From positions 9,114,001 through 9,178,000 of the forward strand of contig CM114272.1 in NCBI GenBank assembly GCA_050084515.1: 64,000 nucleotides of DNA, in the 5' to 3' direction. This stretch comes from Blasia pusilla (taxonomy: Eukaryota; Marchantiophyta; Marchantiopsida; Blasiales). Below, in pieces: positions 34,567-44,837 of this stretch. The notes below the pieces were generated by a model that had not been told where the DNA came from, made no database searches, and saw only the letters and a list, made by a program, of their open reading frames with translations. Position 1 is the stretch's first letter, and each line of letters starts with the position of its first letter. A program made the position numbers and the translations under genes.

Positions 34567-36602
34567 AACCCCCGATACCTCACACCACTCCGTGTCATTT
34601 CACTACCACTACTTGTATTACCCCGTTCTTCCGAACCTTGGAAGAACATCGTGATGACAACCCTGTCTCATCCACTCAAGCACTCAGACTCACCAAGAGT
34701 CTCCCACACTCCTCAGTAGCTCACCTACGCTAATGGTAATATCGTGATGACACACCCGGCCTCACGCACACTCAAACTTGGGCTCACTATAAGCCTCCCA
34801 ACTAACTCAACTAAACTACCGACTCTCTTGAGTCATATACGCTACCCCTAATGGGCAACCTCCGTATATCCGCCAACATGATATACATGAAAGGAGTCTA
34901 CACTCATCACCATCGCTACACCCATCTAACACCAAAAACAACCCGATACCCAACACTCTCAATCACACAAGACAAGTGCAGGAAAAGGGACTCGAATGGG
35001 TAACCTGATCACGCCCTCCAACCTACAACACCGTCTACACGCACTTCTCCATGTGGTGCGGCAACCTCCGCCATACGACACTCTCCTTGATCAACACGTC
35101 GAACCTTCCATCAACGTTGGTCTGAGTCTCCATCACAATCCTCGTACCCATACTTAGTGACGAACTATCGCGTCGATCCCCAATCGTCTCGTAATAACTG
35201 ACACAGTCCTGTCGTGAATCCCACCATGCTCGCGAAACACCAAGTCTCAAAACGCTCTCCCACTATGTAACTCTCCTACCACATCCGCCCAACCATGTAA
35301 CTTCTCCAACCATATCCATTGCCCAACCTTATCGACCATGCTACCATGTCCTCTGGCCTTACCAACCACGTTCCTCACTCGACTTCGTTCAAGGCCCTCC
35401 CCGTCCATGCCATTAAACCGTGGTGTGGCTCCCTATGGAGCCCGCTTCCTCCTTTCACGCCTGGGCGCACTGCCCTATGTACTTCTGCTCCTACACCTGG
35501 CCCTCCTCTCTCCTCCTTCCTTGCGCTATACGTGCACAACCCGCTCCGAACTCATGGGCCCTGGCTCCTACTCCCTACTTTTTATGTTCAACTCGCTCAA
35601 CCCAACTCCTCCCGTGGGTACGCCGCCGTATGCGGTTGGAGCTGCTATTTACTTTTGGTACCTCCCGGTTTTCGTCACTCAAAATCCCGTTCCAGCGCGC
35701 CTTGATGGCATGCCTTCCTCTTTTGACGTCTCACTCCCAACTTGGCACTCCGTCCGTGGGATTGCGACTCCCCAACTTTAGGGTTCTCCTTGACACTCCT
35801 AAGTCCTTGGAGCTCCAGGCACGCGGCCCTATGCGGCCATGGCTCTCTCTACTATCAATCCACCCAATGATCAGGGAGATCACGGTTAAGTAAGGCTAGC
35901 CGATTAAATCTAAGAATTTCCGATTAATTTTAAAGCTGCCTATAAAAAATCAGTTGGATTTGAGGACCCTTTGTATTTCGTATCTTAAAACCGATTCAAA
36001 AACCGGAATTTACATTTTCGATTTACCATCCCCGGTAATGTACCGGATCCCACAAAAAAACTCCCCGAACCCTAAATCCACCTCCCCGAAACTCCTCAGC
36101 TGCTCCGCACAGCTCTGCTTCTGTCTGCCTACCCGATTAGGTCCACCCCAACTTGCATACCCGCTCACTCCAACTCTGGACTTAGTCTCCTCTTTGACAA
36201 TGCATGTTGCCCTGCTTTATGCGACCTAATTGAGCCACGACCTAACTACCTTACAAAGTGACCTAAAGTTATATGGCTGCACTCTAGCACCTTGCCGCCC
36301 TTACTTCATAGTCCAGCGGTGGTTGCAAGCCCTAAATCTCGCTTCTCCTCTTTCTCTCGACATTCTTGTTGCTACTCCCGTCGATACACTCGTGAACACT
36401 TGTTGCTACACGCCTGCTACATTCTACTATTGTCCCTCGTCAGTTTCCACCATCAAAACTTGACAACGCTTCCGCCCACGTCCTTCCGAAGGGGAAAATG
36501 ACAAACACAACGCCAACCAATGTCTCCAGGGGCTCCCCACCGAGGCAACTCGCTTGCCTACCTGCAAACAACGAATTCCTTGCCTCCTCGCATCTTTCTC
36601 AT
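34567..36602. other. Internal/leader region of the second-layer element, no gene
   Basis: Overlapping plus-strand Pro/Leu/Ser-rich frames (35319-35893) are a by-product of pyrimidine-rich sequence. I see no domain. By position this should be the 5' untranslated part of the minus-strand element, but no minus-strand primer-binding site was found, so other inserted sequence may be mixed in. Confidence 0.35.
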
Positions 36603-36983
36603 GTGAAATCAAGAGTAGTAAAAACGGCTCATGTGGCCTTAAACTCCACTCATGAATCTACATCAGAATATCAAACCACATCCACCCTCTACTATGAGGA
36701 AATCCGGACGCTGGCACCCTAACTCCACACACGTCTATGCAAGAGAGGCGCTCCTAAGGCTCAACATGAGAAAGATGGCTTGGGAAAGCCATCTTCCTCA
36801 CTCTTATACCCTTGGGAAGAGCCAAAAGGCTCTTCCTCCAAAAATAGCCCTACCAATGGAAACTTGCGTGCACAAGTTACCGAGTGACCGTCGAGTCGGT
36901 CAACGGGTCACCTGACGAACTAAAACCAAAATAGGTAAATCGCCATAAACGACGTTCCCGACACAACAGACATGTCGCCAACC
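36603..36983 (-). repeat. Partial right-hand LTR of the second-layer element
   Basis: This matches 21563-21966 in the same orientation (for example ATGAGAAAGATGGCTTGGG and CTCTTATACCCTTGGGAAG). Similarity stops at CTCGGGAT on the right, where the left copy continues another 82 bp to its GACA end. About 10 bp beyond the break, RT coding sequence of the oldest layer appears. The outer LTR end and adjoining RT sequence have therefore been lost. Confidence 0.6.
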
Positions 36984-36994
36984 TCATTCGACAT

Positions 36995-38456
36995 CTCGGG
37001 ATATCAACAAACCAAACGTTATAAAACCTCTCCAATAGCCAAAAGGCCAGCACAAAAATGAGGCTTGTCCATAGCCAACAAACGACGAATCCCTAAGAGC
37101 CTAGAGATAGAGAATGGGAGACGACATGTCGTAATATGTGCACACACCTTATATCGAGAGACAAAGCCACTTGCTAAATCTGTCCAGATAAAGTAATCGT
37201 GGAGATGCTCAAAAATCATCCTTGATAGTCCGCTTGCTGATAAGCGAGGAGTATGAAGAAAAGCCCGTGTGAAAACTTCCAAGTCAAGATCCGTTGTGTA
37301 GTCTTCCACAAAAGGTGATGCATCATCACTTGAATGAGGATGAAGAGCTTCTAAGAGAGCCATTGTGTCCGGAGACTGTCCGTACTTGGAACCGTCGGAG
37401 AGAGGACCCAACACTCGATCCGCACATGAAAACTCACCAAATTGCCCCAAAAGTAGACTTTGTCGAATGCGTTGTCATATTGAAGGCCTCCTGTGATTGG
37501 CATGTTGAGTGGGATGAGCCATAGCTAAGGCCTCTTCGAAGTACATGCTCATTCAAAGGATTCTCCCAATCCCAAAACATAAGGCATTGAATACGTCTGG
37601 AGGTTTCACGATGACCCGTCCCACCAATTGTGGGAACAGTAATAGGAGTCTACCAAACATTGATATCTATGGGATCATACGCTAACCTTTCTAATGGGAA
37701 AAGCAAAGCTTGTTGGATGATGGGGCGAAGAGCAATAGGAATGCGAGTGTAGTGTCTAAGACGAGGGAGACCTGGATTGAAAGGGAAAAGTAGATCAATT
37801 TGGCTTAACTAGGTCCAAGCAATTGTTGTGGGGAGTGCAGTAGGATGTGGTATTGGGTAAGGGATTGAAGACCCATGCATGGATCCGCACTGCAACTAAT
37901 GTCTTTTGATCCCATTAAGAGCAAACTCCTTACCACAAGGTATGCAACAAACTTTTGGCACAAATGCAAAAGTAGAAGGGTTACAAGGAGAGGAGATGGG
38001 AGATGGAAGAGGTGGTGATGGACAACAATGAGGGGATAAGTAGGTTGGGGAAGGAGGAGGAAGAGCGGAGATAAGGATAGAATAGATGGGAGTTGGGAGC
38101 AAGGGCACATATGAGATATGTGAGGATGGTAAAGTAGTAGGATTCGATAATAATGGATAAAGATTAGGCTCAATAAGACGAGACGAAGAGGGGAGAAGAG
38201 GAGAATCTCGGAGAAATGTAGAAATTATAATGGGTATAATAGTATCAGGAGAAAAATGGAGGGATCTATGATGAGGAGGTGAACCAGGGGAAGAGGTTAC
38301 GGTTGTAGAAGGGCGTGTAAAACTAGAGAAGTGAGTAGATGGAGAATCCAATTGCATCTTTGATACCATAGAAGCAAAGGTAGGCAAGTCATCGAAGATA
38401 AGGAAAGACATATGAAACGCGATTTGGAGAAAGCATGAGAATAACGACCAAAACAA
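36995..38456 (-). mobile_element. Decayed RT element, N-terminal half (minus) with zinc finger
   Basis: Minus-strand frames from 38456 give a Ser/Pro/Leu-rich N-terminus ending in a zinc-finger-like CIPCGKEFALNGIKRH (near 37900-37950), then broken frames, then the RT N-terminal block at 37450-37003. That block contains FTRAFLHTPRLSASGLS, RRLLAMDK and AIGEVL before a stop that replaces a Tyr codon. These correspond to early RT motifs of the same family whose later motifs are at 19769-21436. The middle of the RT, including the region before LFAIAH, is in neither half. A zinc finger before RT suggests DNA-target recognition, as in some non-LTR elements. Non-functional. Confidence 0.65.
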
Positions 38457-40828
38457 AAGTAGTGAAATCCGTCCAAAAGAAATTTAGATCGAGAGAATAA
38501 GATTAGGCAATGAAAATTTTATGATTGAAAGTTATTTTAAGAAATATAAAAAGTAATTGGAAAGGAAAAGTGATATATATGGTATCGGAAGAGGTGGCTC
38601 AAGAATATGAATTTGTAATGTCTTTAAGGAGATAACAAATGTATGTATATGCAAAACAATAAGGTAAAGACTTGAAAGAGCAAGGAAGACGTTTGAAAGG
38701 AATTGACCTAAAATAAACCCATACACAAAAATAGGCACCTACTGAGAAGGAAGGAAAACTAGAAAACCTACTTGGTATGAAAAGAAAGAGCTCGTCAAGA
38801 CGATAGAAACAAGACCAAACATGCCCAAAACTGATACTCAAGAAGAAAGTTATGAAAGAAATTGGAAACATCAAAAAAGAGGATGTGAAGAGAAAGTGAG
38901 CCATCCACCAATGATTGCTATGAGAGAATGAGTTCGTTATGTTAGGCTGAGCCCGTATCAAAAGATTGAGAAAAGCAACAAAAATCCCTTAAACCAATGG
39001 TAACCCGGAATCACACTATAAAAAGAGAGTTGTGTATGAAATTGTGTTTAGGAATCTATGAGCATATGTAGGAGAGAAGGAGCTCCAAAGATTCCAAGAA
39101 CTTTGGAAAACTCCTTAAATGGAAAAAAGAAGACCCCAAAGTTCAAGCTTGAGAAGGTGAACACGTTGGACCTTAGATTGAAAGAATTGGATCATAATGT
39201 TTACAAGCAAAATTCTAAACGTCCCTCCATCTCCTCCTCTATAGTCCTCCTCCATGTATCTACCCAGTTCTAGGAATGGCGTTGTGGTTATCCTATGCAC
39301 AAGACAAATAGTCATTCGAAACCACGAATTGAAGGATGCCAACACACCAAATAGTTCCAAGTCCTACTCAATCATAGTCCAAAGACTCTCATTAAGTAGT
39401 GTCTATTAAAGGCTTGCTACCTTGAACCTCTCCCGTGGTGAGACATTACTAGAGGGAGGAAGAAGTGAAAAAGGAACAATGTAAAGGAAGGATATTGTCT
39501 CATATAGTGTTGACACTTGCATGGGGCATTTGGTGAAGAGCTTCAACTCAAGAAACTCCTTAAAGCAATCTCTATCTTTTTTTGTTGAGTCTACCCATTG
39601 GGTAGTCCCTGCGGTAGTCTTGCATCGATGGACAAAGATCAAGATCAAAGACAAATGATGTTGGATACAAGAAGGCCTAGAGATGAGTGTTAGTCACTTA
39701 TTGGAGATATTGGGATGCAAAGAAGTGTCTTAGGCATCCAGTTGGTATTATAGGCATGTGGGACGTCAATACAAGGATCTACATGAAAAATGACAGGAAG
39801 TAATAAGCCTCTGCGAGTTTTAGAGTGGGAAGAGGAAAACACACTATAAATTGTTCATGTTTTTTTTAGAAATGCTCGAGTGCAAAGCTCTTGCTTCAGT
39901 AAAACGTTTTGCCCCCAACTCTCACTCCAACCCGCACTATGGGTCATCCATACTATTCCCTTGATGTTGCAAAGTAGTGAATGAAAATTCCTTTAATCTG
40001 TACTCTATCGATTGACTTGGTAACAGTGGATTTTCGACATGCGAAACTCTAAAGCATCTGCATCTACTTTTCATTGATAACAAAGCAACTCAGCTCGCAC
40101 TGTGGATCATCCATACTATTTTTCCAATGTCGCAAATCTTGCTGCTAAGTAGTCCATGAAAATCCCTTTATAGATTGACTTGTTCTAGGAGGATTTTACA
40201 AATGCAACTCTTCAAAGCATTTGCATCACTTGTCTGCATTTCATGAGTGCGTAATTCAGAATTATAGCACGGAACAATCAACAAACGACATCACTCCATG
40301 ACCTGTCATAACTGGGTATCAGGACTTGGCCGTTATCAACAATCTCAAAATGGAATAAGGGATTAGTTTAAAAGAATATTGAATCCCCCAAAAATTTGAA
40401 ACGGCCTAGAATTCCATGGTCGTTTAGGTCCCATACAGCCTACAAATGAGCGCTTGTAGTTCACTCGCCCACTTTATTTTTTCACTATTATACATTTTAA
40501 GGAACCACGTAAAGATGCCAATCGGCAACCATGGACAGAGCTAACTTAGAAACCATGTCCAAAAAATTACAAACAAACACTCGGTCTGTGAGCCTGTGAA
40601 GACTGTGACAACTCTTGCTCCTGATTGAGAACAGTGGTCACGTGCATCCGATAGTAATTGATACGGTTTCATCTTTGGAATCGGATTTCTGATGAAGAAA
40701 AAAGAATAGTACTTGTCACATCGGACTATTATAACTCTTTCACCAATGGGCGATGGCAAGAATTGGCTCGTAAGAGACAAAAATGAACCTCAACCTGAGG
40801 CAGAAGCATTTAGCATGACTTGATCGGC
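38457..40828. other. Spacer between RT element and ISCA1, no supported gene
   Basis: Only short frames. 38600-39000 may be a further 5' part of the RT element (same strand, low-complexity hydrophobic frames), but nothing diagnostic is seen. 39850-40300 contains two loosely similar copies of a segment with CATCCATACTATT and AAGCATCTGCATC or AAGCATTTGCATC blocks. 40300-40828 should include the 3' untranslated region of ISCA1. Confidence 0.4.
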
Positions 40829-41588
40829 TCATGTAGTGAAAGATTCTCCACAACCACATTGACCTTTCGAGTTAGGGTTGATGAAAACGAATTCTGATCT
40901 GCGAGAACCATTTGAACCCTAAAATTTCAGTTCAAGAACAATTTTTAAAAATTTCCCCCGAAACACTGTAAACTAACGGACACCGTTTCACCAAAGAATG
41001 ATGTGAGGGGAACATATGCGTACTTTGATGCGCAAAAGATGAAATCAAACCTTAACATTAAAGACTCCACACAGACTGTTGTCATGAGAAGTTGCATAAA
41101 AATATCGCTGTTTCAGGAAATTGGATTAGGGTTTAACGAAGGAAATATTTACTTGAGACGATCCTCGACGTAATCCATCTTTGTTCCAATCACGTGCATC
41201 AGCGCCCGAGGATCAATCAACACCTTCACCCCCTTTTCCTCCACGATCTCATCGAACTTGCCCCGATCATCTACCATTCCACAAAGCGTCTTACTCAAAC
41301 TCCGACTCCCCGGATAATCCGACCAGTACATGAAATTGAGACATAAATGGAATTGAAGGTACTCTGGAACTGTCAAACCGGAATCTTACAAATCTACACA
41401 CCTGCGTAGTTAAGAGTATAAGTAAGTCCATTGCACCCACGAACTTTCACTCCCAATCTCAAGTACTCCTTTTGCCTCAACTGCAATAGTTGCCGAATTC
41501 TATCCGCTGCAGTTTCAGTGAGCGACAAAGCTTGGCGCCTTGCCGCTGCAGTGGCACTCTTTCCAGTTCTGGCTGCCGCGCACAGCAT
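40829..41588 (-). CDS. ISCA1: Iron-sulfur cluster assembly protein, ISCA1-like (A-type carrier)
   Basis: Three minus-strand exons join cleanly: 41588-41402, 41270-41153 and 40898-40829, with donors CAG|GTGTGT and CAA|GTAAAT and acceptors GGTAG and CGCAG, introns in phases 1 and 2. The product is 124 residues. A-type carriers accept or pass on Fe-S clusters in the mitochondrial (or plastid) maturation pathway. The three conserved cysteines are present: one in RGCNG (residue 52) and two in the C-terminal GQCGCGESF. The [14 protein letters not shown] and SEFVFINPN blocks are typical of plant ISCA1. Only about 20 residues precede the conserved [12 protein letters not shown], rich in Ala and Arg, a weak organelle-targeting signal. 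Length fits the family. A 131-bp and a 254-bp intron separate the exons. Confidence 0.93.
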
Positions 41589-42440
41589 TATAATCCACCA
41601 AATTTGATTTCAAAGCATGCCGATTTAAAACCTGTGCTAGAAACCTTGCACACTCTCAGAATTATGGCAGAAGTTCTACAAAACCCGATTCCTTGTCACC
41701 TTCTCCCTTTGCCTCAAACTATCCGTATCCCGGCTCCAATCTACTCCGAACGACCGATGGCGAAGCACCCAAGATCTTTGCAGGTGCGAACCTCGCCACA
41801 GGCAGGCCACAACCAACTACACAAATCAAGACAGAAAAATCCTTACGAATCCCAGACCAGCTTTTTCTTTTGCTTTGAATTTCACTCCAGAAAATCCGTG
41901 GCGTGGTTCTGCGGCGACCACCTTTCGAAACTTCCTGAATGACGATCCCTGGGAAGGGCAGCAAATTGCGGTGCTCTTAAGCGGAGCTTGGGCAGAAAAA
42001 TCTGCGGAAGGAACAATGGCTCGTGGTTTCCTTCCCCGTATTGATTTTCTCTCCAGGGCCACAAACCTCCTAGTCACCACGTGGCACAGCCACAGTTCTA
42101 GAGAGCCTTGCTGGCAGAACCCGAAAACAATGGACTTCGCTTTACTCGCCAAACTCCCCCGGGGCCGGATCCCGTCCGTGTATATGAGGGACGCGCGGGT
42201 GGGAAGGGGCTGATCCCATGAGCGGCGAGTTATTAGACCCTCCTAATTCCAACCAATTACCTCTCATAATTAATTTTCAATTCTATTGGCTATGGTTAGC
42301 AATTTTAAAATTAGGATGCTATTGGTTGAAAGTGCTAAGAGTGTTAAGAGGAGAAAAGTTTGCAAAATGAAGGGGCGTTCGTCAATGATAATAGAGATGT
42401 AGATTCTTCATGGAATTTCTCGTGATTCCTTTTTTGTCCC
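41589..42440. promoter_or_regulatory. Putative promoter and 5' leader of ISCA1
   Basis: The sequence upstream of the ISCA1 ATG is GC-richer to about 42220, unlike the AT-rich sequence beyond. Open frames on both strands here (for example plus 41875-42213) have no recognised domain and probably reflect composition. No exact transcription start was identified. The only argument is position and base composition. Confidence 0.4.
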
Positions 42441-42516
42441 GCAAGATAATTGTAAGGCTATATGTTTCGGAGACAATACTTTTGCTCCGAAACATATAGC
42501 CTTACAATTTTCTTGC
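42441..42516. repeat. 32-bp near-perfect inverted repeat (hairpin, 12-nt loop)
   Basis: Arms 42441-42472 and 42485-42516 are reverse complements with a single mismatch (T opposite A position in the GCAAGAT/A start), separated by ACAATACTTTTG. The hairpin sits exactly at the truncated inner end of the minus-strand chromovirus copy. It may be a fold-back element, a snap-back product of the break that truncated the copy, or a small-RNA hairpin. Confidence 0.95.
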
Positions 42517-42539
42517 TACCCAAGGAGGATCAAGGATAG

Positions 42540-43656
42540 TCATAGGATGTTCCTTGCAACAACTCTTATTGTGCGGAATGACTCTTCATCTCTGCGTCTC
42601 TCACTTGTAGTCTCCTCTGCCTTTCTCATCAAGCAGAGAAACCCATCTTCCAACTCGGTCAAGCTCCTCCTCGTAATGGCGTTCACCAACTCCTTTCGCT
42701 TTCGGGGTAAGAGACTCTCCTTGGTCACGCTCACCCCCACTCTAGAGACCCTCTTGGATGCTCCTTTTTCTTCAGATTCTTTGAAAAACTTTTCGGCTGA
42801 AAGGACTTCGTCACTTGGACTTCCTCGTCTCCAATCTGCTCTACTATCTTCAGAAGTTCCGCATAGGTATTCGACAACTCCGGCATTCTATAGAGGGCCT
42901 TTTCAACACTCGGCGTGAGTCAATAATGAAGATCACCTTCTTCGCAAACTCATCCATCTTAGGGATTGAGTTCAATTTTGTACTGAACTCCTTCACATAA
43001 GCGCTTTTATGTGAAGGAGTTCACATAAAAGCTTTTAGGGACCCACTCTACTGCAGCCGCATGTATTCAACACCACCTCAGACCTCCTGGTACTCCAAAG
43101 TGAATTGGTCACCAATTAGCACCTTAAACTCCTCCCAACTTAGAGGTGAACCACTGGCCAAATATTCTTCCCAATGAGTTGTCCACCATTGTAGCGGATG
43201 ATCCCTTAGGAAGGTGATTGCCACTGTCACCTTGTGCCGCTCCTCTACCTTCTGCCCGCCAAAGTAGAGTTCTTACTCCGTAAGGAACTACTTCACTTTT
43301 CAAGAACGCCCCACTCTAGTGATTGGCGTGGGGAGATTCGTCTTGCAAAGCTTTTTGCCGGAACTCGAATCTCGGTCCGACTCAAGCTCTGCAATCCGCT
43401 TGCTTTGCTGGGACATCTGCTTGGTCATCAGCTTCATCAACTCCATCATTTGGGCATAAAATTCCAGGTCACTTGAGTTTGGGGCCGATGGCCCCACGAA
43501 AGGATTTGCGTCTAGGGCATCCTCATGTCTAGAGTTCGGCACCTCGGGAGTCAGCCTCCCCTCCACCGGCTTCCGGTCTGGCATAGTTTCGTCTCTTGGT
43601 TCACGTCGCTTGATTTGTAATTTCCGTGGTTCATCTCCCTCATTCGCCATCTTCAA
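42540..43656 (-). pseudogene. gag plus pol fragment of the truncated chromovirus (minus)
   Basis: A 118-codon gag start (43656-43300) matches the N-terminus of the 27297 gag (shared PRKLQ/PRKPR-type basic start, SSGKKLCKTNLPTP). Downstream the coding continues with stops and frame breaks. At 42984-43023 it carries a 17-bp palindrome created by an inverted duplication within gag codons. At about 42716 the frame jumps from pre-zinc-knuckle gag directly to the early pol spacer, equivalent to roughly 28200 joined to 28803 in the full element. Not functional. Confidence 0.8.
42984..43023. repeat. Perfect 17-bp palindrome inside gag remnant
   Basis: Arms 42984-43000 and 43007-43023 (TGAACTCCTTCACATAA and its reverse complement) flank the 6-nt centre GCGCTT. 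The full-length element has only one orientation of this sequence, so the palindrome arose by inverted duplication of local gag sequence. Confidence 0.93.
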
Positions 43657-43786
43657 GCCGCCTCACTCACATCTCCTCCTTGTTTCTTGCATCCCTCCCC
43701 AAGCATCTAGGACTCGCTGCTACCTTGGGTTTTCTCCAAGCGTATGATTGCTCCCACGACCCCAAGTTTTCGCTCACCAAGGATTA

Positions 43787-43798
43787 GCTCTGATACCA
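43787..43798 (-). promoter_or_regulatory. Primer binding site of the truncated chromovirus
   Basis: On the minus strand TGGTATCAGAGC lies 2 bp after the LTR end, an exact match to the common plant retrotransposon primer site complementary to initiator-Met tRNA. Confidence 0.93.
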
Positions 43799-43800
43799 TG

Positions 43801-44837
43801 TGTCGTGCGCCTACTCCCCTTGAACGTCAATCTCTAGTGTTGCGGAAGCGTACGTTCAGTAGGACACACTCTCATCGCCGATCTACACCCAAACACACTC
43901 ACATTAGTCTGGTCTGGGTCAAGTGGCCATCCAACCCGCCTAGTTCTCAACTCGGCACCTCATCAAGCTCAACCTTCCCTCATTCCTAGCTTCCCAACAT
44001 GGGCAAGTCTTCTGAGACTTGGGATAGACTTTCTGGTTAGTCCAGGCAGCTAAAACGGCATTTGCACACCTAGCGTTCCCAACTGTCCTATGGACCTTGT
44101 ATGAACTTCCAAACCAAGACCCAAAAATATGAGTTGTGGGTTGGAATCCAATAGGGACCTCCAAAATCCACTATATTGGACTTGGTGTTCAGGTTAAGAA
44201 TCCCAACACCAAATCTCCCGATCCATTCTGTGTCCTTGAGTCGCCCAGTAGCGCCCAAAGTGGGGTTTGAATCCCAAGCACCCTTGGAGACCTTCCCCCT
44301 TACTAGTACTTCTGGGGATCTCCACCCAAAAGTAGTTCCCCGTACCTTTGGGGAAGAGGTACCCGGGCCCCTCTTTTTGGCCCTCAACCCGACTCCAAGT
44401 ACAAAAAATTTCGGCCAATATCTTAGCCTCTGCTTGAATGTTTGCTCAGATCTTTGGTGCGTTGGAACCCGATCCATATAAGACTTTTGACGCCATCTTA
44501 TTTGTCCCAAACACATCTCGGGACTAAAAGCTATGGTTAAAAATATAGTCAAAAACTCTAAACGCTAGCACGTCCCAAGGCCGGTTCATACCCCTTGGTC
44601 ACGTCTCATCCAAGACTCGATTCCTCTCAAGTCTGAGCTCGCATTTAGTTCCAGTTTCCAAGGCGAGACCATAAACGCATGAAACACTCAAAACTCTAGC
44701 CTCACTCGCGTCTCGCACTTGTCTTTCCTAACTTGTCTCTTCTTGAGACTTCTCCAAAACACAAACCATCCTAGCGTGAAACCGGCTAGAGTTGGGATGT
44801 TCCGCTTGCCGCTCGTTTGGTTATGAGGGTCGCGACA
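43801..44837 (-). repeat. 5' LTR of the truncated chromovirus (minus)
   Basis: This 1037-bp LTR in reverse orientation is bounded in plus coordinates by TGTCGTGCGC at 43801 and GGGTCGCGACA at 44837. It aligns along its length with the LTRs at 22710, 24608, 26109 and 32500. Confidence 0.93.

Larger units (their letters stand above)
42520..44837 (-). mobile_element. Truncated sister copy of the chromovirus (minus)
   Basis: Reading on the minus strand: complete 5' LTR (44837-43801), canonical primer site, gag from 43656, then a large internal deletion joining gag to a pol segment beginning near 42716 (RKELVNAIT, LEDGFLCLMRKAEE). The zinc knuckle, protease, RT, RNase H, integrase and 3' LTR are absent. 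It is more diverged from the copy at 26109 than that element's own LTRs are from each other. The left boundary is the limit of similarity, next to the hairpin. Non-autonomous remnant. Confidence 0.88.

Noticed and set aside
35319-35893. Three overlapping plus-strand frames of 128-157 codons
   Set aside because: Pyrimidine-rich composition keeps all frames open; residues are Pro/Leu/Ser-rich without a domain.
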